DNA from: Talpa occidentalis
Lineage: Eukaryota > Chordata > Mammalia > Eulipotyphla > Talpidae
Assembly (NCBI RefSeq): GCF_014898055.3
Contig: NW_023601433.1
Coordinates: forward strand, 23,921,641 to 23,985,640
Direction: 5' to 3'
DNA length: 64,000 bases
The notes under the pieces were generated by a model. The model ran no database searches and was not told the origin of the DNA. It saw only the letters and a program-made list of their open reading frames with translations. Within the stretch, counting starts at the first letter, position 1. Each line of letters opens with the position of its first letter. The position numbers were made by a program, and so were the translations under genes. Positions 12,876 to 24,755 of this stretch are shown piece by piece.

Positions 12876-13484
12876 TTCCAGGGCTGGAAAATACCTTGTT
12901 TTGTGCTGAATACTGTGAAATTATTTCTTTTTTTTCATAGGTCATGGATTAAAAATGATGCTAGTTAAGTGTGAATGAACTATTTTTACTCTTTGAATAT
13001 GAAATGTACAAATCTCCAGGGTGATGGTGGCAGTGGTGCCTCCTGTGCCCTCATGTGGTGAGGTATTAGGTCAGGTAGAATGTTTGAACCTTCTGCCATC
13101 ACCTGTTTAACCTCCCAGTGCATTTCATAACTCTGTTTACTCAACTTATGTGACCTGACATAATTAATAATCAATAAAATATGAACTAGACACACACATA
13201 AAAATACTATACACATTTTCATGACACAACCATATTTTAATATTCCTTTTGATTTAATTTTAATATTTCTTTAATAAAATGTAAGAAACTATTGCAGTGT
13301 TATGTAAACAGCCCAGGGGAAATTTTTTCATTATTTAGCATTCAGATTTTCTTCAAAATCTGTACATATACTTGTGATGTTTTCCAAAGCAGATCTTGAT
13401 TTGATTCATCAGTAGATCCTAGAGGAGAAGCTCTATAGGATACAGACTCAAATTCAGCAGCAGCTCGAAAAAAAAAAAAGCCCA
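12876..13484. other. spacer between two minus-strand L1 copies
   Basis: Non-L1 sequence, AT-rich, with an A-tract near 13469-13479. No gene was recognised; a 78-codon minus ORF is incidental. Confidence 0.55.
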
Positions 13485-14147
13485 AAGTATTATATTATTT
13501 TTAATACTTTATTTTATATAATTCTTACATCATTTTTCATTTTTGCAAATTGTATGAATTTTCATTTGGGTTATATTCCACATACAATTGCACCCCCTTA
13601 TTTTACCCTGGTCCTTCCTCTCCCTGCCCTTTCCCCCCTACTACTGTTTCCCCCCTACAACTGTTCATAGTAGTTTCTGAATATTCTTTTGATTTCTGCT
13701 ATGTCTGTTGTGCTTTCTCATCTTTCATTTGTGATCCTATTTATTTGTGCTTTCTCCTGTTTTTCCTTTTTGTGTCAGGCTAGGAGATTGCATATTTCAT
13801 TTATTTATTTATTTATTTTTAAGAACGAGCTTTTGAATTTTTTTTTTTTTTAGTTTCAATTTCATTTATTTCTTCTTTGATTTTTTTAATTTCTTTTCTT
13901 CTACTGGTTTTGGGTTTTTTTTTGTTGTCCTTTTTCTAGTTCTTTGAGCTTTGAGCTTAGGTTGTTTCTTTGAGTTCTTTCTTGTTTCTTGATGTGAGCC
14001 TCTATTGCTATATATTTCCTCTTATTACTGCTTTTGCTGTGTCCCATATGTTTAGGAAATAGGTGTCCTCCTTGTTATTCAACTCAAAGTATTTTTTAAT
14101 TTCTTCTTTGATCTCTTTAGTCCAGTGGTCTTCCAGTAGTGTGGGTT

Positions 14148-14903
14148 TCAATCTCCTTGAGGTAGGAGAGTCCCTTGCCTTTTATTATGATTTATTGATA
14201 GTTTGATGCCTTTGTGGTCAGAGAAGATGTTTCGTATCATTTCAATCTTGGTGTATCTGTAGATGTTTGTCTTGTGTCCCAGTATGTGATCAATCCTGGA
14301 GAATGATCCATGTGTGCTTGAGAAAAATATGTACTCAGATTTTTTGGGGTTTAGTGTTCTATAGATGTCTGCTATGCCCATGAGATCTAGATCCTTATTT
14401 AGCGCTTAAGTGTGCTTGCTTATTTTTTTGTCTCATTGATCTATCCATTGTTGATAGTGGTGCATTGAACTCTCCTACTACATATGTGTTTTCTCTGATG
14501 TCTGTTTTCAGAGATGATAATAGTTGTCTGATATATTTTGGTGCTCCTTCATTGGGTGAGTATATGTTAATGAGTGTTATTTCTCCTTGATGTATTGTCC
14601 CTTTGATCATAATGTAGTGACCGTTGGGGTCTCTTTTTACCTTTTGAGTTTGAAATCTGGTTCATCTGATATAAGTAGAGTTGTTCCTGCCTTCTTTTTT
14701 GGTCCATTTGATTATAGGATTGTTTTCCATCCTTTACCTTTGAGTCTATTTTTATCTTTTGTAGTTAAATGTGTTTCCTGGAGACAGCAAAAGGTTGGGT
14801 TTTGGTTCTTAATCCAGGCTGCAACTCTGTGTCTTGTAATTGAGGAGTTTAGTCCATTTACATTTAGAGTTAATATTGATATGTTAACATCAGTATTTGC
14901 CAT
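14148..14903 (-). pseudogene. L1 ORF2 endonuclease remnant
   Basis: Minus-strand segments encode an endonuclease start with ILTLNVNGLNSSITRHRV (14712-14903), a central piece with TLINIYSPNEGAPKYIRQLL (14395-14610) and an end with FSRIDHILGHKTNIYR and FSDHKGIKLSINHN (14148-14381). Frameshifts separate them. The RT domain that should follow is missing because of the internal deletion. Confidence 0.85.
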
Positions 14904-15240
14904 TGTGTTTGTCTTTCCTCTGATTTTATTTATTTATTCTTTTAATAACTTTTTTGGCATTGTTTTGTTGTTATTCATCCCTCTGTTGATTGTGGCTTTA
15001 GGACTCCTTGTAGTATTTTTTTGGAGTGGGGGTTTAGTCATAATGAAATTCCAGAGTTTCTCTTTGGGTGGTCCTTATTCTTTCCTCATAGAGGAAGGAA
15101 AGCTTTGCAGAATAAAGTATTCTTGTTTGGTATTTGTTGTCTTAGAGTCTGTTGACTATGTCCCTCTACTCTCTCCTTGCCTGTAGTGTTTCTTCAGAGA
15201 AGTCTGATGTCAGTCTGATTGGTTTTCCTTTGTATGTTAT

Positions 15241-16168
15241 CTATTTCTTCCCTCTTGTCAGCTTCATTATTTTTTCCTTGTCTTGGATTCTTGGGAGCTT
15301 TACTATTATGTGTCTTGATGCATTTTTCCTTTCATCATGGAAGTTTGGTGTTCTTGCTTCTTGTATGTTTATTTTCAGCTCCTTCTTCATGTTTGGTAAG
15401 TTCTCTTCAATTATTTCCTTGAGTATTTTCTCTTTTCCTTGGTCTCTCTCCTCTCCTTTTGGGATTCCTATAACTCTTATATTTTCTTTCCTCATGGAGT
15501 CAGGTAGTTCCCAAAGTCTTTCTTCAGTATTTTTCATACCTCTCTTTCCTTTTCTCTTTTCTCCGTTTCTCTTCTCTTTCCTTTTCTGTTTTAATTCTTT
15601 TTATTTCTGTGTCTTCAAGAGTGCTTAATCATTCTTCCATTTCACCCTTCTGTTATCACTGCTTTTCCCAGCATTCTTTAGCTCTCTGTTAATCCTTTTC
15701 TCTCCTGCATTTCCTTTCTCTCTTTACAGACTCAATTTTATTCTTCCGAGTTTATTTTCCTTAATAACTTCTGTCAGTTTTTTCATCACAACAATTTTAC
15801 ATTCTCTTTGGAAGGCTCAGAAGTTCTTCCAAGTCATTGTCGTTGAAATCTGGTGACTAGTTTTCTTTTTGTGGTGTGTCTTTTTCTTGAGGAGCTGCTA
15901 GTTTGAATGCAGTTTTTTTTTTTTTTCCCCTGCTGCCTGTTTCCTTATTCGCCCTATGTGTTGGGGCACTGTGTTGCTGGTACTGTCCAGCATCTTTTTG
16001 GTGTGCTCTCTCTGGGATTTCGGATACTGGCAGTCTAATTGAGTCAAATACTGTTATGCCAGAAGTCCAGTGAGGCAGTGGTATTTTGAGTATGTTAATG
16101 GTTGCCGTCACAGAATATCTCCTCCTTCTGTGTTTGTTTAATTCCAAAGGTGTGTCTTGAAGTCCCAC
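15241..16168 (-). pseudogene. L1 ORF1 remnant
   Basis: The minus-strand piece at 15241-15537 reads an ORF1 RNA-binding segment (GIPKGEERDQGKEKILKEII, ARTPNFHDERKNASRHIIVK). Further right, 15857-16168 reads the basic N-terminal part (AGQYQQHSAPTHRANKE). The coiled-coil portion between them is frameshifted. No intact protein remains. Confidence 0.8.
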
Positions 16169-16444
16169 AGACTTCCCTGGAGGTGGGGCAGCTGGATTGC
16201 ACTCTGGGCTCTAAATCAGTGGATCCCCCTCTGGGCTCCATCTCCCTGCCAGGTGGGACCAGGCTTGTGGGGGCCTTCAGCTCACCTCTGGCGGTGCAGG
16301 GAGCCGTCTTCCAGTTTCAAGCAGTCTTTATTGAAGGAAGGTCCCTGTTTTAAAATGGTGAGTTGGAGGCACACTTTCCTGCACATGCGGTCTGCCTGGC
16401 CTTGGATGCCCGTTCCCCCTCTGGGCTCACTCAAGTATTATATT

Positions 16445-16739
16445 CTTTAGCTAAAAGGCTTTGTAATTAAGTAACTTGACAAGACACAGCCCACCCTCAA
16501 CAGACATACACTGTCAACTAGAATAAGAAACAAACAGGCAATTGCCATGAATCATATATACCAACATAGATGCAATACAGGGCACTACTGGAATACACAG
16601 AAGGGTCATTCCTGTTTATTGTCAATATTATGGCTTTGACGGTGATACCTCACTGATACAAAGAGTATGCGAGGTACAGGGAAGATGCATTTGCAAACAT
16701 CTAATATATGTGGTGTTATAAGTGGTGTTTGTTTAAAGA
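16445..16739. other. spacer, no gene
   Basis: Short unique-looking stretch between the L1 insertion and the tandem array. Nothing was recognised. Confidence 0.5.
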
Positions 16740-17520
16740 TTTACTTCTATATTACTTTTCTCAAGAAACATAAGTGAAATACAAAGACATCTTACATCTG
16801 TTTTTTACATTCTCTTGTTATGAGAATAAATACTTGTCCTCCAAATGCCTCCAAGGAGTGCTTTTTGGTAAAAATGTTGAATCACACTGGAAAAAATGCA
16901 CTGTTATGAAAGTCAATGATGAGTTATTTTTATGTTATTTTTCTCAAGAAAGTAATTAAAATGCACAGATATCTCACTTGTGTGTATCAGCATTCTCTTG
17001 TTGTGAGAAAAACACTTGTGCTCAAAATTACTCCTAAAGTGCTTTTGAGCACAAGAGGTGTTTGTTCCAAAGGAAACCTGTCTAACTCTAAAAGTTCGAT
17101 ATTTCATTGAAAGAATTACTTGTTTGTTACTTTTCTCAGGAAAGTAGGTTAAATACACAGATGTCTTGCTTGTGTGTTTTATATTTTCTTGTTGTGAGAA
17201 AAAAGAACCTTTTTGTTCCAAATACCTCCAAAGCGTGCTGTTGGGTCAAGAGGTGTTTTTCAAAGAAAAACTGTTCTAACTCTGTAAATTCAATATTTAG
17301 TTAAAAGAGTTAATTTTATGAAATTTTTCTCAAGAGTGAGTAAAACACACAGATATTTCACTTCTCAGTTTTTACATTTTCTTGTTATAAAGGACAAACA
17401 CTTGTTCTCCAAATGCTTCCCATTAGTACTTTTGGAGGACAATGTTAAATCACACTGACAAAAAATGCACTAACTCTGAAAGTTCAATATTTAGCTGACA
17501 GAGGTCCTTTTATGTTACTC
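16740..17520. repeat. satellite-like tandem array, about 190-bp period
   Basis: About four diverged head-to-tail units. The marker TTTTCTCAAGAAA or a close variant starts at 16756, 16939, 17131 and 17325 (spacings 183, 192 and 194 bp). In each unit it is followed by CACAGATATCTCAC-type text, TTCTTGTTGTGAGAA-type text, AATGCCTCCAAAG-type text and AAAGTTCAATATTTAGT-type text. Partial ORFs on both strands follow the period and are incidental. The family is not recognised. Confidence 0.8.
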
Positions 17521-18215
17521 TTCCCATCTGCAATCTACAGACAGGTGGTCTCCAGGAAGCTTTCATTTTGTGTCAAACCAGATGCCTCCCTAAATGTTCT
17601 CTTGGGTGTCATGAAATAATTAACTGTTTTCAGCAGCTTTCTGACAGTATGAACCCATTGCAGCTGGATTCCTCTGTACAGAACAAATTTGAAACAAACT
17701 GTAAAGTCTTTATTGTCTGTGTCAGTTCATGCCCAGTGTCTATGACTGTCCTGTTGCACCATCAAGAGGTCCACATGACCATCTTGTGGTGTCCAGGACA
17801 ATAAATTGTCTCCCACTGTCAAGTGGGCCAAATTGTTTAATAACTAATTTCTAAACGGATAATTTTCCGTGCCATTTGCTTACAGTATACTGATACATAT
17901 AATTTATTGCCTAATGTACTTTCTGAGAATTTTTTCTCTTTTTATGACCAAGAACAAAAAAAAACGAAGGGATGTTAAATCTTCAGCCCCATGGTGTGAG
18001 GCTCTTTATCTTAGCTGCTTGCCAGTGTCTTTTCTGGCTGGGGCATCAAGGCCCCCTGCAACAATATCCATCCTCAATATCTTGACCTATAGCACGCTTT
18101 TATTTTCTGTCTCATCCTAGAACTCCAATCCTGATTATGTTAGCAGAAATTCCACAGTCAACATGAGAGATGGCGGTGACAAAATATATGTTTACACTTT
18201 TGTGGAAGTTCAGCA
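17521..18215. other. spacer, no recognised gene
   Basis: Unique-looking, AT-rich, with only short ORFs. Nothing further could be supported. Confidence 0.5.
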
Positions 18216-18668
18216 TTGGTCTTATTTTTATTTTATTTTTTTTTTTTGCTTGAAAATGGTTTTTAATTTATTTTTTTATTTTTTTAATTTTTTTTAAATA
18301 ATAAATTTTATTTTTATATTCCCCATACAATTGCAGCCCCCCCATTCTGACCCCAATCCCTCCCCTCCCGCCCCCGCTCACCAAAAAGTGTCTCTGGTTC
18401 ATAGTTTTTTGTTGATTTTGATTTTCACTTTCTTATAGTTATTCATTTTCCTGGTCCCTTACTTAAGTTTTCTAGATTCCTGCTATGAGTGAGATCATCC
18501 GGTATTTTTCTTTTTCTTTTTGGCTTATTTCGCTGAGCATGATCCCTTCCAGCGCCATCCATGTTGCTGCAAATTGCATGTGTTTATCTTTTTTGAATGC
18601 TGAGTAATATTCCATGGTATATATGTACCACATCTTCTTGATCCAATCATCTATTTTTGGGCATGCAG
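18216..18668 (-). mobile_element. 5'-truncated L1 3' end
   Basis: T-rich left edge (the L1 tail), then the 3' UTR (CCCCATACAATTGCAGCCC on the plus strand) and the ORF2 C-terminus on the minus strand ([20 protein letters not shown] at 18600-18665). It is truncated near 18668. Little divergence from the copy at 20377 is apparent, so it is probably a young subfamily. Confidence 0.88.
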
Positions 18669-19160
18669 GTTTGCCAACCATCCAACATCAGAAGCATGCT
18701 AACTTATTTGTGTGCTAACACTTAAATTAAGAAATGAGGAAGGATTAAAAAAAAAAAAAAAAAAACTCTGGGAATAACCAGAGTCATTTCAAGAAATCTT
18801 GAGAATGACAACAATGTCTAAAGCCTCTTTTTTAAAAAAAAAGGAATTTTATCTTTAGCTGAAAACATTTCACTCGAAATGAACTGATGTCAGCCGTCAA
18901 TGAAAGAACATCACAAATACAATGTAGACACCTGTTGCAATGTCCATCAGGGCCCGTTATTGTTTTTTACAATTGGTGACTTTCAAGGTAGCAATGATGA
19001 CAACCAATGTTCTAATCTAAAGCTCAACCCATTTGAGCAATTTTGAAATGGAATTGCACACAGACCACACAAAATTGATATCCTAACCAACATTTCCACC
19101 AAAGATTGTAAGAACACTTTCTTGCCCATTTATCTTAGAATTTTTAGATAGTCACTATCT
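18669..19160. other. spacer with A-tract, no gene
   Basis: Contains an A-run at 18748-18766. No gene was recognised. Confidence 0.5.
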
Positions 19161-19170
19161 TTGGAGAAGA

Positions 19171-21561
19171 CAGAGGCTATTTACCTCTATTTCACTTTGA
19201 ATTTCCACACTGCCATGATGCAGCGGGACTGTCAGGTGGATGTTGCCACCATGAGTGAGTCCCATCCTCCCGATAGGAGCCCCCCAAGAATTGGAGAGAA
19301 GTCCCAGCCCGGGCCTGTGGGCAGGGATTGGGGGAGGGGATGAACCTGGTCCAGCAGGATCCAGTGGGGCAGAACCCTCTGTGATTTCATCTGGGGAGAA
19401 AGTTGAGACCCCAGAGGGAAGGCAAAGTGAGGAGTATCTCCCTGTGGGTGGCCTATGGCAGCGTTGGGGAGTACCGTTCAGGAGGACTCGGGGGAGAGAG
19501 GGCTGGATGTGGAAAACTGTCAGGCTTTGGCGTGTTGCTTTATGGGCATGGAGGAGCACAGAGGTCCGGCTTCATGCATTCCTGAACAGCCGAGTGGGTC
19601 AGAACCTGCACTGATTGGGGATCCCCAGGAGACCCATGGACACCCTGGAAACTGCCCTACACTGTGAAGTCAATGAAGAAGACACACATAGGCTGCAAGA
19701 TCTTCTGTGGTCACGGCTGTCAGGAAGGGCTGAAGGTGTCCAGTCCACCCAGAAGGAGGAAAAGCCAAGGCACCTGGAGCGAGCACCGCCTGCCCACATG
19801 GTCACAGAGCTGCGGGGTAAGGACGTGCAGTGTGGGGAGCAGCCATGCCAGGTAGGGAGGAGAAGGTGTGATGGAGAGAGGGCTGAAAAGAGGTGAAGGT
19901 GACAGAAAGGGGTGTGTTTGAGCAAAGTGTCCTGGGAAGGCCCCTCTGAGGATGAGAAGGAAGTGAGGGAACAGGCCCTTCAAGCAGACAGAACCTCAGG
20001 GGCCAAAGCACTGTGGCTGACAGGCTTTGTCTTCAGCGTACACTGTCAATACAGCCAGTGTATAACTGACATAAATAAAAGGTAGAAAGAAAAGGAGGCC
20101 TAGACGTGAAGACCTCCTGACTGAAAGAGGCCACCCAGAAAAGGCCACCCATGCAGGAGTCGTCCTTGTTCTTCATCCCTGTGAAAGTGAGGAAAGGTCT
20201 CAGGAGCAGTGACAAAAGAGGATCGGAATGGAATTAAGACCTGATCACATGGGCAGGGCAGGTGATGGGAGCTGAAATGGGACCGTGGGTTGGTTGAGCA
20301 TGTGGACACCATGATCACCACTCATTGCGTCCTAGGTGGTAGCCCCCTGGGATAGTTTGGTGAAAATGCACAATGGTATATATGTACCACATCTTATATA
20401 CCATGGACTATAACTCAGCATTCAAAAAAGATAAACACATGCAATTTGCAGCAACATGGATGGCGCTGGCAGGGATCATGCTCAGCGAAATAAGCCAGAA
20501 AGAAAAAGAAAAAAAAATACCGGATGGTCTCACTCATAGCAGGAATCTAGAAAACTTAAATAAGGGACCAGGAAAATGAATAACTTTAAGAAAGTGAAAA
20601 TCAAAATCAACAAAAAACTATGAACCAGAGACACTCTATGGGGGGTAGGGGGCAGGAGGGGAGGGATTGGAGTCAAAATAAGGGGGTTGCAATTGTATGG
20701 GGAATATAAAAATAAAATTTATTATTTAAAAAAAAGAAAATGCACAATGGAATGATGTGAAGAAAGCACAATGCAATGTGGGTGAGTTCAAATCTGCGCT
20801 GGAGGAAGGCTGCTGGGAATCCCTGTGTAGAGATAGTGTGCTCTGCTATGAAAGATTTCTGTGTGTGTGAAGGAAAGGACAGTCAATTCCTTGTCAGGAG
20901 GCCTCTCCAGAACAGAGAAGAAACTGACAAGGGTGGTGGAGGCCCAAGGTGAGGGGCCCAGGCTGCAGATGAGAAAAAAGGCACTGCCCACGGCTTAGGA
21001 ATCTGCACAGGCACCCCTCCTCTGACGCGTAACTCATTTACTCTGAGTTCAATTCCAACTCCAGGAGGTTCCTGGAAGAGGCACGGAAGGATGCCATTTC
21101 TGTCAGAGACTGAGCCACCCCAGGAGGGTGAGGGGAGCTGAATCCAGAGGCCAGGGGAGGGGGAGTTGCCAGGGAGACAGGCCTGAAGGGTCTGCCGTGA
21201 AGGCCATTCAGGGATCACTCCCGTCTAGGCTGAGCTCCATCAGATGCCTGTGAGAGAGCAGGTGGCCACGGCTCTCTCTGGAGCATGCTGATCTGATCAA
21301 AGCGCATATCAGAGTCAATCCCTGATTGTCTTCACTGGGCAACAGGAGGGTGGCAGGAAGAAAGGCAGCCGGCATTTCCCAGGAAGTCACCGCCAGGGCC
21401 GAGGTTGCATCCCTCCAGGGCCATGTTGCTGAGGGTTCCGGTCTCAGGAAGAGGCTGTGTGTGGAGATTCCACCAATAGACCTGCTGCCTCGGGTGTGGC
21501 GGACAACCCGGGCTGTGGTAGAAACAGCAGCAATCTTTCATTCCAAGTCTCTGTCACTGCA

Positions 21562-21593
<32 letters not shown>

Positions 21594-21617
21594 AACAACA
21601 ACAAAAAAAAACATAAC
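19171..21617 (+). mobile_element. candidate retroposed sequence with A-tail, origin unknown
   Basis: A GC-richer segment ends in a run of about 30 A and then (CAA)n and A (21562-21611). The 10-bp string TTGGAGAAGA occurs just before it (19161-19170) and just after the tail (21618-21627), as expected of target-site duplication. A young L1 fragment sits inside. Reading frames of 60-134 codons exist, such as MPSILP-type starts near 19255, but none matches a protein I know and none is long. I see no canonical AATAAA just before the tail. It could be a processed retrocopy of an unidentified transcript, or the direct repeat may be chance. Confidence 0.4.
20377..20735 (+). mobile_element. young 5'-truncated L1 3' end with 15-bp target repeat
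   Basis: The ORF2 C-terminus (TMDYNSAFKKDKHMQFAATW) and 3' UTR end in TTATTTAAAAAAAA. The perfect 15-bp repeat GAAAATGCACAATGG flanks it (20362-20376 and 20736-20750). The clean repeat points to a recent insertion. Confidence 0.93.
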
Positions 21618-21875
21618 TTGGAGAAGATGAAATCAGGAAGGTGGCAGGACACAAAATCAACAGCGAAGCTCAGCTGTGTTTCTCTCCCCTGACAGCGACC
21701 AGACAGAAAGAGTCTTCAGGGAAACGACCCCACTAACGAGCGTCTGGAACTGCGCTGAGGCCAGAGGAGGGTGGACGATGGCGCCTGTCCCTGCCCTGCC
21801 CAGGAAGCCAATGCCCTACTCTGCTTCCGCCGCTCGCCCCGCCCCCAGGCGTGGGATGGGGGTGCTGCGCCACAG

Positions 21876-22849
21876 GGGCGGGCCAGGGCTGGCCATGGTG
21901 GGTTGCGGCAGCCCTAGGAAGGCGGGCATGGCAAGTGGAGCTCGGCAGGAAGATCGAGCAGCACCGTCTGTGGCCTCAGAGGAGCCTGGAGCCCGCACCC
22001 CGGGAGAGGCGAGGTGGGGGGAGACGCGCTCAGGGTCAGCATCAGCAGAGCCAGGGACAGGGTCTCCCGCTCAGGGACGGAGCCGGGTCCCTGCGTCGCT
22101 TCGCGCCCGACATGCACCGAGAAAAGCCTCCTGGTTGCCAGCCCGGAGCCAAGGGCCGCCCAGCGTCAGCGGCCCCAGGGAGAGGCGCTGCTCGCGCCGC
22201 TCTGGGCACTCCAGCCCGGGCCTCAGCCGCGGGCCCCGGGGTCACAGCGCGGGCGGTTCCACAGGGACCCAGGGGCGGAGCTGGCCCCAGTGTGGCGGGA
22301 GGCGGGGGGCTGCCCCCCATGGGCTCACGTGGCATGGCCAGGCCCACAACCCCAACCCCATTTCCCCCCCCTCACACACACGTGCACACACACTCACGCA
22401 CACCCCGCCTCGCACACGCAGGGGCGCCCCAGAGCCCAAGTTTGCTCCAAAAAGGGCCCGGGCAGTCTCTGGCTCCTGGAGACACAGTGAGCCGCTGTGC
22501 GTGGGGGGCGCCTGGTCTCTGCTCCTCGGCCCCACAGGCCGCTCGGAGGGGGCTGACTCCAGCACGTTCTGTTCGGAGGAAGCGGCATCCAGCTCTGTGA
22601 ACAGACAGCGCCGTGGGGGCCCCTGTCCCACGCAGATGTCTCAGATCTCTTCCCTCCGTCTGTCTGCCCAGAACGCCCAGTCTCACGCACAACAGAGCGG
22701 GCGCCTCAGCCCCGACCCCGCCCCTGTCTCAGGAGTCCCCTTCCAGAGGGCCGCCCTGAGCCCACGCTGTTTGCTGTGGCTTCTGTAGGGTGTCCCGTGT
22801 CCTGAGGAGGAACCATTTTCTTGATAAATGCATGATAGAGGGGCCTCCC
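21876..22849 (+). repeat. duplicon A, copy 1 (GC-rich)
   Basis: A GC-rich block whose text recurs nearly unchanged at 59219-60172, for example CAGGGACAGGGTCTCCCGCT and ACAGACAGCGCCGTGGGGGC. A long open frame runs through it (21676-22788), but the two copies shift frame relative to each other in the middle, so coding is not supported. It holds a CA-rich stretch near 22370-22420. Identity is unknown; a diverged promoter island or satellite unit is possible. Confidence 0.85.
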
Positions 22850-23110
22850 GGGTGGCGCAGGGGTAAAGAGAGTGCCATCAAGCTATCGCCAGCCACTGCA
22901 GCACGGGATGAGTTTGGTTGCGCTGCCTGCCTGGGAGTGACCCACATGGTGCAGCGGACTTCTCCTGGCTCACCAGGTGCTCCCCTCAATTTCAGTAGAT
23001 CCACCTGTTCTGCTCCCCACTCTGTCTCTGGTGAATCCTCTCACGCCCCAGCTCCTCTGGCCTACACCTCAGCTCTTGTATGCAAAAATAAACAGATCTT
23101 AAAAGATAAA
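22850..23110 (+). mobile_element. tRNA-derived SINE, variant head
   Basis: The head reads GGGCCTCCCGGGTGGCGCAG followed by the variant CCATCAAGCTATCGCCAGCC, then the usual body and an A-rich tail. The counterpart in duplicon A copy 2 (60173-60230) keeps only the first 58 bp. Confidence 0.85.
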
Positions 23111-24056
23111 TAAATGAACAGATGCTAAATAGAGATAGAACTCTGTCTCTATCTCTAAATCTACCTCCATCCAAGAGGGCAGGTTTACTCCAAAGAGGGA
23201 GTTGAGAGTACTGGACATCGGCCCAGACACTGTCACGCCGAGAGAACTGTGGCTGGAAGGTGCAGGACTGTGGAGAGCAAGGGCTGCCTAGTCACATGTG
23301 GGTGGCCTGGGAGGGAAGAGCACCGCCTCAGCGGCTTGGCACAAGGTGGGCTGAGAGAAGCATGGGCTCAGTTGGGCAGGAAGGTGGCTCGGAAGAAATT
23401 TTTTTTTCTTACTTTCTGAACATTTTTTCTTGCTTTCTAAATCTGTTCTTGGCTTTTTTTTTTTATGGGGGGGTCACACGAGATTCCTGGGAACAAGGGA
23501 AGGGCAAACTCTGTTTGGCCATCCGTTCGTCCACCCCAGGATGTGACCATGGAGATAGCAGTGCCCACGGGTCTATGCTTTACTTTTTTGTCCCAGGACA
23601 GTAAGTGTGGGTTTTTGTAACCTCTTGGATTGCTTTGTTTTGGCTTCCCTGACATGTTCACTTGCACTGAGACACATTTGAGGATGTTCCTGAGGCAGGT
23701 GTGCTGGGTTGTCCTCATCACCGGTGGGGTGTCTGGAACCCACACTTGTTCTGATGGAGCCCACGCTGACCCTCCTCATCCCCGCTGTGTCATCTCGGTG
23801 TCTGCTGCCTCTGTCCCAAGGGATGAGTGTTGCCTTCCTCAGAGGCCCCCCCCCTGACAAAACCACAGCCCAGCTGTTGCTTCGCAAAGGCTGGACACGG
23901 TGTCTTGCTGCCCCCGTGTGAAAAGAGTCTCCCCTCACTGGCCAAGACAGCACACAAATGGGGGGTCGACGCCACACCAGACCCCTTTTCTGCTCTCCCA
24001 ACTGCTTCACTGACATGTGACTTGACCTAAAAAAAAAAAAAAAAAAAAAAAAACTG
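23111..24056. other. unassigned segment ending in an A-tract
   Basis: No gene was recognised. Minus ORFs of 102-147 codons (23437-24016) are incidental by appearance. The segment ends in about 23 A (24029-24051), directly before the retroviral remnant. It may include a retroposed piece, but no flanking direct repeat was found. Confidence 0.4.
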
Positions 24057-24265
24057 GATACCTCGGCCTCGAGGAACTACATTTTTGGCAGGACTTTGAA
24101 TGGATGGAAATCTTCTGTTCCATAGGAAGAATATTGATGCTTGTGAAAAAGACAAGCCCAGCCGCCGTTCAGAAGACTCCAGTGGATATGGGTGGGGATT
24201 GAATCCACATTGAAGGAATTGGACTGAAATCTCTGGAACACCGCAATACCTCTAGTGCTTGCTTG

Positions 24266-24538
24266 TCATCTACACAGCAGCTGCTCTAAATGACATGTCA
24301 TCTGAGCCCCGGGTGTCCCCGTCCATGCACAGACCACCGATGACATGGAAAGCAGCCAGAACTGTGGCTGCCCTGCCAAGAGACAGGTTGCAGAGTGGGG
24401 TCCCACAAGACTGCCGGACATGGACAAAAAGTAGGGGCTGTAGGCAGTATGCACAATGCCCACTTTCTCTAATTCTGATATCTTGCCCATAATTTCCTTG
24501 TGGCCTCCAGGCAGCCGAGATTGCTTGGTATTAGTCAC
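24266..24538 (-). pseudogene. retroviral RT N-terminal fragment
   Basis: The minus-strand reading has LPGGHKEIMGKISELEKVGI followed by VHTAYSPYF, the pattern of the segment just before the RT fingers in spuma- and ERV-L-like pol proteins. The catalytic core is missing. It is a decayed fragment. Confidence 0.65.
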
Positions 24539-24755
24539 TCACCTAGGGACTGGCAGTTGTATGGGCGGATGCTTAGCGTGTCCTCACACCACTACCTTTA
24601 TCACACACACTCTAAGGAGAAACTCTCCACTGTGATTTCTAACCATAAGTCACGTAGTACATCCACTCCCATGATGTACTCTGGGATGGGCGATACATAT
24701 ACTTTATACTCCTTCAGGGGTAATCGCCCAATCCCCAGGGATAGTCTCACTGATG

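Larger units (their letters stand above)
13497..16432 (-). mobile_element. internally deleted L1 LINE with target-site duplications
   Basis: A single L1 insertion flanked by the 12-bp repeat AAGTATTATATT (13485-13496 and 16433-16444). It keeps about 170 bp of the 3' end, the ORF2 N-terminal part (endonuclease), ORF1 and the 5' UTR. It lacks most of ORF2: at about 13670 the 3' UTR joins directly to the ORF2 segment that in the 2.67-kb L1 lies near 6450. Because the target repeats are intact, the deletion was already present in the inserted copy or arose inside it. It is dead. Confidence 0.87.

Noticed and set aside
16740..17520. CRISPR-like array
   Set aside because: Whole units of about 190 bp repeat, with no short constant repeats separated by unique spacers, and the genome is mammalian.
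21676..22788. 370-codon open frame in a GC-rich block
   Set aside because: The paralogous copy at 59.2-60.1 kb shifts frame in the middle, the composition is Pro/Arg/Ser/Gly-rich as expected from GC-rich DNA, and no domain is seen.
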